NCBI GenBank assembly: GCA_964019055.1
Contig: OZ025221.1
Span: forward strand, 6,602,468 to 6,666,467
Source of the DNA: Anthopleura xanthogrammica
Taxonomy: Eukaryota; Cnidaria; Anthozoa; Actiniaria; Actiniidae
Direction: 5' to 3'
DNA length: 64,000 bases
In this document: in pieces, positions 62,880-64,000 of the stretch
How the letters are laid out: the number at the start of each line of letters is the position of its first letter
Numbering within the stretch: position 1 is the first letter of the stretch
The notes under the pieces: generated by a model
Databases searched by the model: none
The model's input: only the letters and a program-made list of their open reading frames with translations
What the model was told of the DNA's origin: nothing
Position numbers and translations under genes: made by a program

Positions 62880-62892
62880 GACGATGAATCAT
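62866..62892 (-). other. Short upstream ORF overlapping the start codon
   Basis: An ATG at 62892 lies 13 bases upstream of the main ATG in a different frame. It reads eight codons and ends in TGA at 62868-62866, past the main start. If the leader includes it, ribosomes starting there would bypass the main ATG. Leader extent is not known. Confidence 0.5.
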
Positions 62893-63035
62893 CGTGAAGA
62901 AGTTATCTTAGAATTTCTTTTTGATAAGATTTCTTTCCTCTTATGAGACTTGTTGAAAAATTTTTTTTGACAAGTTTAGATGTGCAATGGTCGTCACATG
63001 AACTTGTATGAAGCACTATACATCGATACATAGAA

Positions 63036-63054
63036 TCTTATAGAGCTTACGTCA
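63036..63054 (-). promoter_or_regulatory. Possible core promoter: CRE-like site and TATA-like box
   Basis: On the minus strand TGACGTAA (63054-63047) is followed by CTATAAGA (63043-63036), about 160 bases upstream of the ATG. The first is one base from the CREB/ATF octamer. Only the position and motifs support it; no transcription start is visible. Confidence 0.25.
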
Positions 63055-64000
63055 CGCAAGAGTTGTTCACTTAAAGCTTTTTAAATAACAATTATTAAAC
63101 TCATGAGGGTCACGCAAACTACACACGACACTTCAAACGTCACACAAAAATAACTTCATGCTCTGAAAAAGCTCTGAAAAGCGCTACGACAGCTTCAGGC
63201 ACAAGTACTTGATAATGTTATGCTTCGTTACGCACCTTTTGAATATTGTAACGCAAGGGCCAATATCTCTTTTGGCCTTCGAAAACATAATAATTAACAA
63301 CTAAATAATTAATACTACCTATCAAAATTATATTCTATTACATTTTTGCTTGTCTCTTTCACCACATTTAGTAAAAGTAATGAATTATTTTCATAAAATT
63401 GTGAGAATATTTCATTTTTTTCTTACATAGGATTCGTGTTCATGAATGCTTAAAATTTATCCTGTTCGTGCTTAGTGCACGCGGACCTGATTAAGCAAAG
63501 AGGAATATAACAAAATAGCAATCTGTTTACACTGTAAACTGTTTAGATGAGTTTAATATTCATCAATAATGATCATTCCTTTGTTGTCATAAGGATCTAG
63601 TAAATGAAAGACAGAGGTCATAGGCTTCAACTGCATTGTAAATTTGGCTCACAGACGACTTTCAGTATACAATATGGAGACTCCTTGCAGCATAAACACT
63701 TACAAAATTAGTCTTAAAGTCAAGTGCAGCTAACAGGAAAATACAAAAGATATGACAATTTGTTCACAACATTTGTGCTATTTCTTTTGTATTCTCCTGT
63801 TAGCCTGTCCAAGATAGTATTTAAGAGCCCTTGAATGTGCAGTTTATTTTGGAGGAAACCCAATACAATATTACTTTCATGAGAATTCTAATTTTAAAAA
63901 ATTCATTGTTTGCTCTACGCATTTAGCTGTACTGGTAAAAATTGAAAGGACTCTGCAGAGCGTTAAGAACTAACAGGAGAGCAGTAACAAGCTTATGTTT
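63055..64000. other. 5' flank, no gene seen
   Basis: AT-rich sequence upstream of the giant gene. No ORF with recognisable content, no RNA gene and no repeat family shared with the introns was seen. Confidence 0.5.

Larger units (their letters stand above)
56962..62110. other. Intron 1, 5.1 kb, transposon-rich
   Basis: No exon was recognised. Contents include palindromic elements at 57074-57250, 57256-57391, 57544-57704, 57818-57952, 58889-59024 and 59118-59282, a tandem array at 57953-58303 and an inverted-repeat element at 60710-61170, all listed separately. The stretches 59283-60709 and 61171-62110 show nothing further. Confidence 0.7.

Noticed and set aside
61389..61733. 114-codon minus ORF in intron 1
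   Set aside because: No domain, no start context or poly(A) signal noted, hydrophobic AT-driven composition; best seen as chance.

Overview
This is animal-type nuclear DNA: AT-rich, with spliceosomal GT-AG introns and many short inverted-repeat transposons. An anthozoan cnidarian or similar marine invertebrate seems most likely, but that is a guess; nothing here names a species. There is no bacterial, viral or organellar signal.

One gene dominates the window. It lies on the minus strand, starts at 62879 and runs off the window at position 1. I could assemble 54 exons by reading splice sites. All 53 introns are GT-AG and every exon joins the next in a compatible reading phase. The model gives 29,308 coding bases and at least 9,769 residues, with the C-terminus missing. 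The largest piece, exon 54 (7304 to 1), has no stop codon and leaves the window, so a list of closed ORFs would omit it.

The protein has a signal peptide and then about 20 copies of a module of roughly 400-490 residues. Each module alternates hydrophobic or charged strands with glycine-rich blocks. Typical landmarks, in order, are [46 protein letters not shown], a GG strand segment, [37 protein letters not shown] and [10 protein letters not shown]. It reads like an extracellular beta-solenoid rich in N-glycosylation sequons. I do not recognise a named family. A true F5/8 type C (discoidin) domain is inserted near the N-terminus (exons 2-4). Three further Cys-containing galactose-binding-like inserts sit at one equivalent position in later modules (exons 23-24, 32-33, 42-43).

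Layout along transcription: promoter flank 64000-62880; signal peptide exon; 5.1 kb intron full of transposon fragments; discoidin exons 56961-55362; modules 54523-45888; a 7 kb intron (45887-38919) holding a small unexplained ORF; a block of near-identical modules (38918-32849); diverged modules (32357-7812); mega-exon 7304-1. The introns carry at least nine copies of one TA-flanked palindromic MITE, several other palindromic families, a tRNA-derived SINE, a decayed reverse-transcriptase fragment and many simple repeats.
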